DNA from: Myxococcus eversor
GTDB taxonomy: Bacteria; Myxococcota; Myxococcia; Myxococcales; Myxococcaceae
DNA: 64,000 nt
Direction of reading: 5' to 3'
Assembly (NCBI RefSeq): GCF_010894455.1
Contig: NZ_JAAIXY010000033.1
Span: 1-64,000 of the forward strand
Position 1 is the stretch's first letter, and each line of letters starts with the position of its first letter. This document shows, piece by piece, positions 43,066 to 52,173 of this stretch. A program made the translations under genes and the position numbers. The notes under the pieces are model-generated. The model worked only from the letters and a program-made list of their open reading frames with translations, had not been told where the DNA came from and did no database searches.

Positions 43066-45369
43066 TCACGTCCGGGCCTCCAGCTCCAGCTGCCCCTGTG
43101 TGCCCACGCGCAACATCACCTGGCGGTGCGGAGTCCCCGCATGCGTCGCGAGCCACTGCGCCAGCGGGACGATGGCGTGCTGCTCCACCGCGCGCTTCAG
43201 CGGGCGCGCACCGTAGCGCGCGTCGAAGCCGGCCTTCGCGAGGAAGTCCACCACGTCCTCGCCGAAGCTCACCTTCACCCCGCGCCGTGAGAGCCCCTCG
43301 CGGCCCAGCGCCGCTTCCAGGGTGCGTCGCGCGAGCGTCCTGATGACGTCCGGCGCGAGGGCGCGGTAGGGCACCACCTGGTCCAGCCGGTTGAGCAGCT
43401 CCGGCCGGAAGAAGGCCGTGGCCGCGCCCAGGTAGTGCGCTTCCATGTCCCGAGGCGTGTCCCCGCCAAAGCCCAGCGAGCGTGACGCGGACTCCGCGCC
43501 CAGGTTGCTGGTGAGCAGCACCACCGTGTTCCGGAAGCTGACGGTGCGGCCCGTGCCGTCCGTCAGCCGTCCTTCACCGAGGACCTGGAGCAGCAGGTCA
43601 TGCACGCCCGCGTCCGCCTTCTCCACCTCGTCCAGCAGCACCACGCCGAAGGGCTGCTCCCGCACGCGTCGCGCGAGCCCACCCTGCTGACCACCTCCTT
43701 CGCCCACCAGCCGCCCAGCGCTGCCGGGCGCGGCGTACTCCGCCATGTCGAAGCGGGCCAGACGGGCGACGTCGCCGAAGAGGTACTCCGCCAGCGCGAG
43801 CGCCGACTCCGTCTTGCCCACGCCCGTGGGCCCCAGGAGCAGGAATGCCCCCAGTGGCCGTGAAGGGTCCGCGAGTCCCGTCTTCAGGGTGACGACGAGG
43901 TTGCGCAAGAGCAGCGTGGCCTCGTCCTGGCCGACGATGCGCTCCCGGAAGCGGCGCAGCAGCGCGTCCGGGTCCAGGCGAATCGAGGAGTCCACCAGCT
44001 CCCTCGGGTAGCCGGTGCGCGTGCAGAACGCGGAGGTCACCGCGCCCGCGTCCACTTCCGTCCCCGTCTCGGCCTGCGCCGTCGCGGCGCGGAGCAGCGA
44101 CACCGCGCCACCCGGAGGAGGGCCTTCACCGAAGCGCTCCGTCAGCTCCGCCGCGCGCTCCAGGGAGGCGGGGGTGAAGCGCACCTTGCGAGCCTTCGCG
44201 ACGCGCTGGGAGGCCTGCTGCACCGCGGACCGCGCCTTCTCGGGCACCAGCGGCTCCACGACGACATGCCGCAGTGCCTGGAGGAAGGCGCCATGGGTTC
44301 GCTCCGCGCGAGCGACGTCCTCTGGCGTGGCCTCCAGCACCAGCGCGACTTCGCCCCCTTCCAGCGCGGGCAGCAGGTGCCGCGCGACGTCCAGGCCCGT
44401 GTCGCCGCCGCCCAGGGAGAGCAGCTCGGAGAGGCTGTCCAGGTGGAGCACCGCGCGCCGCACCCGCAGCTCGTTCACCATCAACTGCACGCGCTTCTGC
44501 CACTGCCCCAGATAGCGCATGCCGGCCATGATGCGGCCGCCCGAGGTGCTGAAGACCTCCAGCCCCTGGAGCGAACTCCCCGACGCGGAGGACTCCGCCC
44601 GGTGCACCAGCTCGTGCACCAGAGACGTCTTGCCCACGGAGGGCGGACCCACGAGCAGCACGCTCGCGCGCGCCCGCGCCGTGACGGCCTCCGCCAGCAG
44701 GCCGACCTCCGCGTCACGCTCCCATGCACGCTCCAAGAGTCCCGCACGGGCCTCTTCGTTGAGGCAGCGACTCGCCTCGGCGAGACCGGGAGGAGGGGGA
44801 GGGCGGCGCACCGGCCCTCGGGGCTCCTCGATGACACGCGCGCGGGTCGCCTCACGGGACTTCATCGTCACGGAGAGGGTCTCGACGGTCTCCTCGCCCA
44901 GGTAGGCCAGCGAGTGCAGGCGCTCCAGCGGCGCCATGTAGAGCTCGTGGCGGACCAGTTCCTCCACGTAGGCCTCCAGGTCCGTGAGGTCCTGCAGCGA
45001 GCCCTCCACGTCCACGCGAGGAATCCAGACGTGCACGGGCCCCTTCGCCGCGCCCTTCTTGCTGGTCCGCTCCGTCTTCCCACGTCCCCCGCGCGTCACC
45101 ACGGTGAGCTTGAGGGGCACGGGCAACAGCCGCCCGTGCTGCACCGCGCGCACGGTGAGGTTCATCTTCTTCGTGCGCAGGTCCGGCCAGTGCGTCTGTG
45201 CATCCTTCAGCTCTCCTCGCTTGAGCAGCCGTCCCAGGACCTCCGCCACGTCCAGTCGCGCGGTCGTCAGGTCCTTGGCGAACGAGGCCAGATGCGGGTG
45301 GGTCAACACGTGCGCGGCCACTCCCACGCCAGGGTAGTTCCGCACGAACAGATGGAAGTTCTTGTCCAT
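43066..45369 (-). CDS. Double AAA+ ATPase, ClpA/ClpB-like (third gene of triple cluster)
   Basis: This 767-residue protein is the shortest of three related ATPases. Its N-terminal region (about 1-90) is like those of the other two. The first ATPase module has Walker A GPPSVGKT near residue 240, but its Walker B reads VLHLDSLSELL (about 306), where DE is expected. The second module is complete: Walker A GPTGVGKTE near 513, Walker B LLDEVEKA near 577, sensor-1 TSNLG, arginine finger FFRPELLNRLDQ and sensor-2 YGARPLKRA. It ends soon after, without the C-terminal extension of its partners. Clp proteins are ring-shaped unfoldases. It starts 1 bp after the stop of the second gene, so it is translationally coupled. 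Confidence 0.9.
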   Translation of the reverse strand: MDKNFHLFVRNYPGVGVAAHVLTHPHLASFAKDLTTARLDVAEVLGRLLKRGELKDAQTHWPDLRTKKMNLTVRAVQHGRLLPVPLKLTVVTRGGRGKTERTSKKGAAKGPVHVWIPRVDVEGSLQDLTDLEAYVEELVRHELYMAPLERLHSLAYLGEETVETLSVTMKSREATRARVIEEPRGPVRRPPPPPGLAEASRCLNEEARAGLLERAWERDAEVGLLAEAVTARARASVLLVGPPSVGKTSLVHELVHRAESSASGSSLQGLEVFSTSGGRIMAGMRYLGQWQKRVQLMVNELRVRRAVLHLDSLSELLSLGGGDTGLDVARHLLPALEGGEVALVLEATPEDVARAERTHGAFLQALRHVVVEPLVPEKARSAVQQASQRVAKARKVRFTPASLERAAELTERFGEGPPPGGAVSLLRAATAQAETGTEVDAGAVTSAFCTRTGYPRELVDSSIRLDPDALLRRFRERIVGQDEATLLLRNLVVTLKTGLADPSRPLGAFLLLGPTGVGKTESALALAEYLFGDVARLARFDMAEYAAPGSAGRLVGEGGGQQGGLARRVREQPFGVVLLDEVEKADAGVHDLLLQVLGEGRLTDGTGRTVSFRNTVVLLTSNLGAESASRSLGFGGDTPRDMEAHYLGAATAFFRPELLNRLDQVVPYRALAPDVIRTLARRTLEAALGREGLSRRGVKVSFGEDVVDFLAKAGFDARYGARPLKRAVEQHAIVPLAQWLATHAGTPHRQVMLRVGTQGQLELEART

Positions 45370-45370
45370 G

Positions 45371-48300
45371 TCAGTTCCCTCCTCGCGCCGGTTCGCGCAG
45401 CACCCGCGCCGCCCAGGCCACGGACTCGGAAGGGGGCCTCCCGCTCGCCAGATGAAGGATGTTCTCCAGCCCGCCCTCCACGACGACGTGGCCCTGGGGC
45501 GACTCGGGCGCCTGGCCCGCGCGACGCGCCTCCCGCTCCGCCAGCTTCACCGCGTCGCGCGTCGCCACCGTGCGGGACACGTCCGTCATCAAGTCCGGTG
45601 CCTCCGCGAGCAACTCCACGCGGACCAACGCGGGCCGCGTGTCCAGGTGCACCAGCGCGTAGCCCTCCAGCCGCGCGAGCACCTCCGACAAGCCGAACGC
45701 CGAGAGGCTCACCACCTGTCGTCGCACCCGCACTCCCGCGGGGCGCGTCGTGCCCGGCGCGGCCCACGCGATGCCGCCGTCCGGCTCCACGCGCTCCTCG
45801 TGGATGGCCACGCGTCCCAGTCCCTGGGGAATCGCCTTCACCACGGCCTCCAATGCGGCGACAGGCGAGTCCGCGAGCCCTTCCACCAGCAGCGCGCGCA
45901 CCTCCATCCCGCGGTCCCGGGTGGCGAGCTGATGCGCGAGCCACTCCACCTCGTCGCGCAGGCTCACCACCTTGGGACGACAGCGACGCAGTCGTTCCTC
46001 GGGGGACACCGGCAACGGCGCCGAGCCATAGACGGTCCGGGGGCGCAGTCCGCCCCGTCCCCGGTTGCGCCTCCAGTTGTCCTGGTACCCGACGCGCTCC
46101 TCCTTGCCCGCGGGCTCCTCCGTCTCCATGAAGTCGCGGTCCGCCAGCTCGTTCTCGCGGATGTCCAGGGCCTCCGCCGCCAGGCGCTCCAATCGCTCGC
46201 GAAGCTCCACCGCCTCGGGGCCACCGCGCGGAGTCTCGCCTTCGGAGGGGCGCGGCTCGGCCGCCGCCAGTGCCTCCAGCCGCGCGGTCACCTCCTCCAG
46301 CATCCGAGCCACGCCGGGGAGTGTCCACGCGGTGGGGTCCTGTTCACGCGTCCACGCGGGCTCTCGCATGAGCAGCTCCACCGACAGCCCCATGTCCTCG
46401 CCCCGGCGGAACAGCTCCACGCGGGCCAGGTCCTCGCCGCCGCGCCGCACCAGGTGATGGGCCAGGGGCACGGTGAGGCGTCGCTCCAGCGCGCGCTTCA
46501 GGGGACGTGCGCCGTAGCGCGGGTCGTACGCCTGCTCCACCAGCAGGTCGAGCAACGCGGACTCCACCTCCACCAGCACGTTGCCCCGGCGGATGCCCCG
46601 CCGCGACAGGAGCGACTCCAGGGCGTGCTCCACGACGACGCGCAGCGCGGCGGGCGTGAGCGAGCGGAAGGGCACCACGCGGTCCAGGCGGTTGAAGAAC
46701 TCCGGACGGAAGAAGGCCCGCACCGAGGAGAGGTAGTGCGCCTCCGCGCCTTCGGGAGCGCGGTGGAAGCCCGTGCGGGCGGCGGCCTCGCGCACGCCCA
46801 GGTTGGACGTGAGCACCACCACCGCCTGCCGCGCGTCCACGGTGCGGCCCGCGCCGTCCGTCAGTCGCCCCTCGCCGAGGAACTGGAGGAGCGCGTCGAA
46901 GATGCGCGGGTGCGCCTTCTCCACCTCGTCGAACAGCACCACGCAGAACGGCTGGGTGCGCAGCGCCGTCGTCAGCTCGCCATCCGGCGCGCCGGGCAGA
47001 CCCAAGAGGCGGGTGATGCTGGAGGCGGAGACGAACTCCGACATGTCGAAGCGGACCATCCGCTCCTCGCTGCCGAAGAGGGTGCGCGCCAGCGCCTTGG
47101 CCGTCTCCGTCTTGCCCACGCCGGTGGGCCCCACGAAGAGGTAGGTGGCCAGCGGTTTGTCCGGAGGCTGCAGCGAGCGCTGGAGCGTGAGGATGGCGTC
47201 CACCACGGCGGCGACGGCCTCCGGCTGTCCGGCCACCTGCGCGGTCAGCTCGCGCTCCAGCACCTCCCGGGGCTTCGGCGGCGCGCTGCCCAGCACGAAG
47301 TCCGGCAGGCCCGTCTGCGCGCGCATCGCGGCGGTGACGTCCTCCTCCGTGAAGCGGCGCACGTTCTGGTCCACCGTGCCCGGCCTCGCGAGCACCCGGC
47401 GCAAGAGCCGCACCGCCTTGCCCGGGAAGGACTCGTGCGCGACGAAGCGCTCCTGAAGGTCCAGCAGGGTCTCCAGCGCCAGGGGGGACAGGCGCACCGC
47501 GGGCCCGCCTTCGCCCGAGCCCTCCAGCTCCCGCAGCGTCCCCAGCAGGGCCGGCAGCGTCGTGCGCGGCTCCAGCGCGGGTACGTGCACCACGCGGAAC
47601 AGCGAGGCGAGCGTGGGCGCCTCCTCGCGCACCCGCTCGAAGCGCTCGGGCGTGGACTCGGCCAGCACGGTCAGCTCGCCGCGCGCCATGTGGGGCTCCA
47701 GGAACTGCGCGACGTTGGTGCGCTCGCTGGAGGTGCGGCCCGCGTAGACGAGCGAGGCCAGGTCGTCCACGTAGAGCAGGTCGCCCACCTCCACCAGCTC
47801 CTTCACCACGCCCCGCGCGCGAGCCTCCCACTGGCCCACGTACATCATCCCCGCGATGAACTGATTGCCGTCCACGCGCCACACGTCCCGGCGCTGTCCC
47901 GCGGCGTCCTGGCGCGCGGTGAGCCGGCGCACCACCTCGTGCACCAGCGCCGTCTTGCCGGAGCCGGGAGGGCCCACCAGGACGATGGCCGCGCCCTCGC
48001 GGCCTTCCAGTGCGTCCACCACCTCGCGCACCAGCGCCTCGCGGCCGTAGCAGTGCTCCAGTCCGTCATCTCGCGCGGCGTGGCTCAGGTTGCGCGCCAC
48101 CTCCCGCAGCTCGGTGAGCGTGAGGCGTCGGCGGTTGCGGCGGGCCTCGCGCTGCTCCGGCGTCTCCGGCGGGGGGCTCTTCGTCTCCTTCCCCGTGGTG
48201 CGGCGGCGCCTGGGTGGCTTGGGCGGCTTGGGCGGCGTCCGGGGGAGGATGGAGGGCGGATAGGCATCCACCTCCAGCAGCTCCAGTCGCTCGCGGCCCT

Positions 48301-48754
48301 GCGCCCAGAAGCCCTCCAGGTTCGTCAGCCCGTGCTCCAGGCACCACGCTCCCAGCCTGCGCCCGAGCGCGAGGGGCAGGGCCTCCGTGTCGGGAATCGC
48401 GAAGCGGGCCTCCGCGAGCCGCGTGGGCGTCACCACCCAGAAGTCATCCCGAGGCCACTTCTCCAGCAGCACGGCCATGCGGCCCTTGAGCACGACGCGC
48501 AGGCCCTTCTCGCGGTCTCTCACGTCGATGTCTACCTTCACGTGCTTGAGCGCCAGGTGGGGCGGCAGCTGGTAGCTGGCCACGCGCGACGGGTGCTCCT
48601 TCTCGAAGCGCTCCATGACGGCGAGCGCCAGGTCGTCCCTCAATGAGGACAGGCTGGGACCCACGCGGTGGATTCGAGGCCAGAAGGCGGGGACCCACGC
48701 CTCGACGAGACGGCCGCCCAGGGGCGCGACGACCAGGGGGAGTTTGAGTTCCAT
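45371..48754 (-). CDS. Double AAA+ ATPase, ClpA/ClpB-like, with long C-terminal extension (second gene)
   Basis: The start at 48754 is given by GGAGGAGGA upstream; the 1127-residue frame could extend to 48955 but would overlap the gene before. After an N-terminal region and a Pro/Arg-rich linker (about 185-225), module 1 has Walker A GPPGSGKT near 260 and Walker B LLYVDDLASLV near 324 (DD for DE). Module 2 is complete: GPTGVGKTE near 540, VVLFDEVEKA near 605, TSNLG, FFRPEFFNRLD and YGARPLKRA. About 370 further residues include a helical stretch and a segment (VVSLSAFGLSEVLARLEGYALVH) that weakly recalls a release-factor PCRF domain. It begins 2 bp after the first gene's stop. Confidence 0.9.
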   Translation of the reverse strand: MELKLPLVVAPLGGRLVEAWVPAFWPRIHRVGPSLSSLRDDLALAVMERFEKEHPSRVASYQLPPHLALKHVKVDIDVRDREKGLRVVLKGRMAVLLEKWPRDDFWVVTPTRLAEARFAIPDTEALPLALGRRLGAWCLEHGLTNLEGFWAQGRERLELLEVDAYPPSILPRTPPKPPKPPRRRRTTGKETKSPPPETPEQREARRNRRRLTLTELREVARNLSHAARDDGLEHCYGREALVREVVDALEGREGAAIVLVGPPGSGKTALVHEVVRRLTARQDAAGQRRDVWRVDGNQFIAGMMYVGQWEARARGVVKELVEVGDLLYVDDLASLVYAGRTSSERTNVAQFLEPHMARGELTVLAESTPERFERVREEAPTLASLFRVVHVPALEPRTTLPALLGTLRELEGSGEGGPAVRLSPLALETLLDLQERFVAHESFPGKAVRLLRRVLARPGTVDQNVRRFTEEDVTAAMRAQTGLPDFVLGSAPPKPREVLERELTAQVAGQPEAVAAVVDAILTLQRSLQPPDKPLATYLFVGPTGVGKTETAKALARTLFGSEERMVRFDMSEFVSASSITRLLGLPGAPDGELTTALRTQPFCVVLFDEVEKAHPRIFDALLQFLGEGRLTDGAGRTVDARQAVVVLTSNLGVREAAARTGFHRAPEGAEAHYLSSVRAFFRPEFFNRLDRVVPFRSLTPAALRVVVEHALESLLSRRGIRRGNVLVEVESALLDLLVEQAYDPRYGARPLKRALERRLTVPLAHHLVRRGGEDLARVELFRRGEDMGLSVELLMREPAWTREQDPTAWTLPGVARMLEEVTARLEALAAAEPRPSEGETPRGGPEAVELRERLERLAAEALDIRENELADRDFMETEEPAGKEERVGYQDNWRRNRGRGGLRPRTVYGSAPLPVSPEERLRRCRPKVVSLRDEVEWLAHQLATRDRGMEVRALLVEGLADSPVAALEAVVKAIPQGLGRVAIHEERVEPDGGIAWAAPGTTRPAGVRVRRQVVSLSAFGLSEVLARLEGYALVHLDTRPALVRVELLAEAPDLMTDVSRTVATRDAVKLAEREARRAGQAPESPQGHVVVEGGLENILHLASGRPPSESVAWAARVLREPARGGN

Positions 48755-48756
48755 GG

Positions 48757-51700
48757 TCAGTCCTCCTCCGTCTCGCCGAACACACGCCAGTTCATCCAGG
48801 GCTCCAACAAGGAATCCAACTCCAGGCCTCCGCCGCCGTAGCGCACGCGGGTTCCGGTGCGCATGTCCTCCACCGAGCCGCCCGCGGTGTCCGTCGAGCC
48901 CGGACGGATTCGCCGGACCTCGGTCTTCGGCAGCTGCGCCTCCAGCTTCTCCCACTCGGGCAGCACGTCCCGGCTGCGAGGATTGGCGGTGAAGAGCGCG
49001 CGCACCAGCGCCGCCTGACTGCCCTCCACGAAGCGGTGTACGCCGTGCTCGGCGGAGAGCAGCAACGGGCGCGTCTCGCCGGAGATCTGAATGGCATATG
49101 CCAAGGGCGTGGGCTGGAGGTCCAGCAGCTCATCCACCCTCGGGTAGACCCAATCCGGCGGAGGGGGAATGCGTGGCGCCTTCGCTCCGTCCGCGGGCTT
49201 GGGCGTCCAGAGCAGGGCGCGCTGGAAGGCGAGCGAGTAGCGGTTGCACCAGCGCTCATAGATTTTCGCCAGGAAACAGAGCTGCGGCCACGCGCCACGG
49301 CCAGGCACCAGTATCAGGGTGGCGCCTCGCGAGTAGTGGTAGAGGCTGGAGTAGAGCCGCTCCCTCAAGGGCTGGAACGTGGAACGCAGCGTGGCCACGT
49401 CGCGCGCGAGCGACTCCGCCTGACCCACCGCGCGTGACAGGTGGGCCTCGAAGAGCAGGTCTTCGATGGCCTCCGTCTGCTGCGAGCACTCACGGAAGGC
49501 CTTGTCCAGCTCGCGGGCGTCTCCGGCCTTCCTCGCGGCCTCCTTCGCCAGCGAGCGCTCCTCCCAGTACGAGGCCTGTCGGGACACCTTGTCGAAGACC
49601 GCCAGCTCCCGCCGCAACGCAATCATGGGAGGCGAGCGGCTCCAGCGCTGCACCTCCGCGCGCAGCGTGGCGGCGTCCTCCAGGACCTGTTCGATGGCCT
49701 GCCGTCCCACGCCCTCCGCCGCGCCGCCCACCGCCTCCGCGCGCAACGCAAGCCCGCCGTCTCCAGCCTCCGCGTGCAGCACGACGGGCCCCGTCTTTGG
49801 ATGTGCCGCGAGCCATGCCGCCACCGGCACCACCAGCTCCCTCTCCAGCGCGCGCTTCAGGGGCCGCGCGCCGTAGCGCGGGTCGAAGCCGCGCGCCGAC
49901 AGCCAGTCCAGCGCGGACTCGGAGACGACGAGGCTGGCGTCATGGCGAGACAGCCCGGCTCGCTTCCGGATGGCGTCCACCTCGCGCACCACCAGCTTGC
50001 GCAGCAGCTCCTCGGAGAGCGGCGAGAAGACGACGGTGTCGTCGAGGCGATTGAACAGCTCCGGACGGAAGAATCTCTGCACCTCCGCCAGGTAGTGCGT
50101 GCGCAGCGCGGCGACGTCGGGCACGCCGCCCAGCGAGTCGAAGCCCACGCGCGCGCGCCACGTGTCCGCGCCCAGGTTGCTGGTGAGCACGAGCACGGCG
50201 TTGCGGAAGTCGGTGAAGCGGCCGGACGCGTCGGTGAGGCGCCCCTCGCCGAGCACGCCCAGGAGCGCGTCGTGCACGGCGGGGTGGGCCTTCTCGATTT
50301 CGTCCAGCAGCACCACGCAGAAGGGCTGGCGGCGCACGGCCGCGGAGAGGTAGCCCGGCGTCGCGCCGTCGCCCAAGAGGCGCAGCAGCGCGTCCGGCCC
50401 CGCGTACTCGCCCATGTCCAGGCGCACCATGCGCTCGCGCGAGCCGAAGAGCAGCTCCGCCAGGGCCTTGGACAGCTCCGTCTTGCCCACGCCGGTGGGG
50501 CCCACGAAGAGCAGCACACCCAGCGGCCTGCGCGTGTCGGCGAGCCCCGCCTTGAGGACGGACACCACGGAGGAGACGCGCTCCACCGCGGCCTGCTGTC
50601 CCAGCACGCGCGTGGTGAGGAACGCACGGACCTGGGCCGGCTCCAGTGGCATGTCGTCGCGCAGCAGCGCCTCGGGGATGCCGGACTCGGACGCGAACTG
50701 GCGCACGGCGTCCAGCCGGATGACCCGGGGCTGGGCCGCGTGGGCGCACGTCGCAATCAGCCTGCGGAGGAAGGCCACCGCGTTTCCCACCTGCGCGCCA
50801 TAGGGCAGGAAGCGACGACACAGGAAGCGGCACTCCTCCAGCGCCTCGGGCAGCACCTCCAGGGGCGTGGTGCTCGGAGTGTCCTGGGCCACGCGCGTCA
50901 GGATGCGGGCGAGCGCCTCCGGTGTCGGCTCCTCCACGCGGACGACGGAGAACAAGCGGGCGAAGCTGGCGTTGCGGCGCTCCACCTGGGCCCAGGCCTC
51001 GGGAGTGGCCTCGGCCACCACGGACACCTCGCGGGTGACGAGCAGCGGCAGGAGGAGCTGGGCCACGTTCTGGTCGCTGTGCGCGCTCTTGCCCGCGTCG
51101 AGCAGGTCGATGGCGTGGCCCAGCGAGAGGATGGCGCGGGACTCATTCGCCTCGCGGAAGGACTTCAGCACCTGCTGCTGCCAGTCGCCCCACATGCCCT
51201 CGCCGGCGATGAGGCGACTGCCGTCGACGAAGAAGAAGGGACGGGCCTTCTCGGCGGGAGTGGCGGTGGAGGCCTGGAGCGCCTCCGCGAGCGCATGGAG
51301 GACCGCGGACTTGCCCACGCCCGAGGGGCCCACCAGCACCACGGCCTCCGCGTCCTTCGCGGCCAGCCGGGCTCGCAGCAGCGTCACCAGGGCATCCTGC
51401 TCATAGGCGGGGTCGAGCTGTCCCTCGGTCGCCAGCCGATGCCAGGGCACCGCGATGCGGTCCAGCGTGGGCGTGGGCGGCGGCTTCTCCGGCTTCGCCC
51501 CTGGCTCGCGACGGCGGGAGCGCTTTCGGGGCTCCCACGTGTCTTCGTCGAGCGCGTCCTCGTCTTCCTCATCGATGCTTATCGAGAGGCCCGAGGTGGG
51601 GGGCGGCTCTTCGGGCGCCGCGTCCGGTGGGCGGGGAGGCGGGCGGATATCCAGGTGGAGCTGGCGAGGGGTGAGGGCCGACAGTCGCGTCGGCGTGGCC

Positions 51701-52173
51701 TCCACCTCCAGGTCAATCAGGGCCTCGCCACCGTCCGCGCGCAGGGAGAGGAGCCGCGCATCGGGGAGTCCTTCCAACTGTTCGCGCAGTCGCTCGGCGG
51801 CATCCTCGGGCACCTTCTTGCCCTGGAACCACAGGTGCGTCTCCAGCCGGGGCGCATGCAGTCCGAGATAGGACTGGTGCGTGGGCGCGACGGCGGAGGC
51901 GAAGGTGAGGGGCGCGAGGGTGTTCTCTTCGGTGCCCCAGACGGGAATCGCGTCCAGCTCCAGCGTGTGCAGCGTGCCTCCCGTCGCGGCGATGAACTCA
52001 GGTACGCGACGCGGATGGATGCGGGTGAGCTGGTCATCCAGCGCGAGCGTCAACTCCTCGGTGGCCTTCTCCAAGGTGTCCGCGTGCACCGCGAGATGAG
52101 GCAGGGACAGGGGTGTGAGCGTCACTCGACCGCTGGCGTGACGCTGCACCCAGCACTGGAAGCGAAAGTTCAT
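48757..52173 (-). CDS. Double AAA+ ATPase with release-factor-2-like C-terminal region (first gene)
   Basis: The protein has 1138 residues. After the N-terminal region and an acidic/basic linker (about 195-235), module 1 has Walker A GPSGVGKS near 281, but the Walker B position reads AILSLGHAIDLL, with no acidic pair, so it should bind but not hydrolyse ATP. Module 2 is intact: GPTGVGKTE near 555, VVLLDEIEKAHP near 621, TSNLG, FFRPELFNRLDD and YGARPLKRA. Residues about 833-1138 follow the order of bacterial RF2: helical head, ILVPGRGAW as in IQAGSGGTE, YERWCNR as in YLRWAES, SAEHGVHRF as in TETGVHRL, VEDMRTGTRV as in IKDLRTGVET, then LDSLLEPWM as in LDGSLDQFI. The GGQ catalytic domain and SPF codon-reading loop are missing. 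It leads a three-gene unit with its promoter in the 143-bp gap to the divergent PLP gene. Confidence 0.9.
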   Translation of the reverse strand: MNFRFQCWVQRHASGRVTLTPLSLPHLAVHADTLEKATEELTLALDDQLTRIHPRRVPEFIAATGGTLHTLELDAIPVWGTEENTLAPLTFASAVAPTHQSYLGLHAPRLETHLWFQGKKVPEDAAERLREQLEGLPDARLLSLRADGGEALIDLEVEATPTRLSALTPRQLHLDIRPPPRPPDAAPEEPPPTSGLSISIDEEDEDALDEDTWEPRKRSRRREPGAKPEKPPPTPTLDRIAVPWHRLATEGQLDPAYEQDALVTLLRARLAAKDAEAVVLVGPSGVGKSAVLHALAEALQASTATPAEKARPFFFVDGSRLIAGEGMWGDWQQQVLKSFREANESRAILSLGHAIDLLDAGKSAHSDQNVAQLLLPLLVTREVSVVAEATPEAWAQVERRNASFARLFSVVRVEEPTPEALARILTRVAQDTPSTTPLEVLPEALEECRFLCRRFLPYGAQVGNAVAFLRRLIATCAHAAQPRVIRLDAVRQFASESGIPEALLRDDMPLEPAQVRAFLTTRVLGQQAAVERVSSVVSVLKAGLADTRRPLGVLLFVGPTGVGKTELSKALAELLFGSRERMVRLDMGEYAGPDALLRLLGDGATPGYLSAAVRRQPFCVVLLDEIEKAHPAVHDALLGVLGEGRLTDASGRFTDFRNAVLVLTSNLGADTWRARVGFDSLGGVPDVAALRTHYLAEVQRFFRPELFNRLDDTVVFSPLSEELLRKLVVREVDAIRKRAGLSRHDASLVVSESALDWLSARGFDPRYGARPLKRALERELVVPVAAWLAAHPKTGPVVLHAEAGDGGLALRAEAVGGAAEGVGRQAIEQVLEDAATLRAEVQRWSRSPPMIALRRELAVFDKVSRQASYWEERSLAKEAARKAGDARELDKAFRECSQQTEAIEDLLFEAHLSRAVGQAESLARDVATLRSTFQPLRERLYSSLYHYSRGATLILVPGRGAWPQLCFLAKIYERWCNRYSLAFQRALLWTPKPADGAKAPRIPPPPDWVYPRVDELLDLQPTPLAYAIQISGETRPLLLSAEHGVHRFVEGSQAALVRALFTANPRSRDVLPEWEKLEAQLPKTEVRRIRPGSTDTAGGSVEDMRTGTRVRYGGGGLELDSLLEPWMNWRVFGETEED

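Noticed and set aside
45362-48646. A 1094-codon plus-strand open frame across the second ATPase gene
   Set aside because: It is antisense to a gene with clear AAA+ motifs. The product is His/Arg/Gln-rich, has no ribosome site and no domain.
43066-52173. Type VI secretion system, because ClpV is Clp-like
   Set aside because: No TssB, TssC, Hcp, VgrG or other T6SS gene is in the window, and ClpV is normally a single gene.
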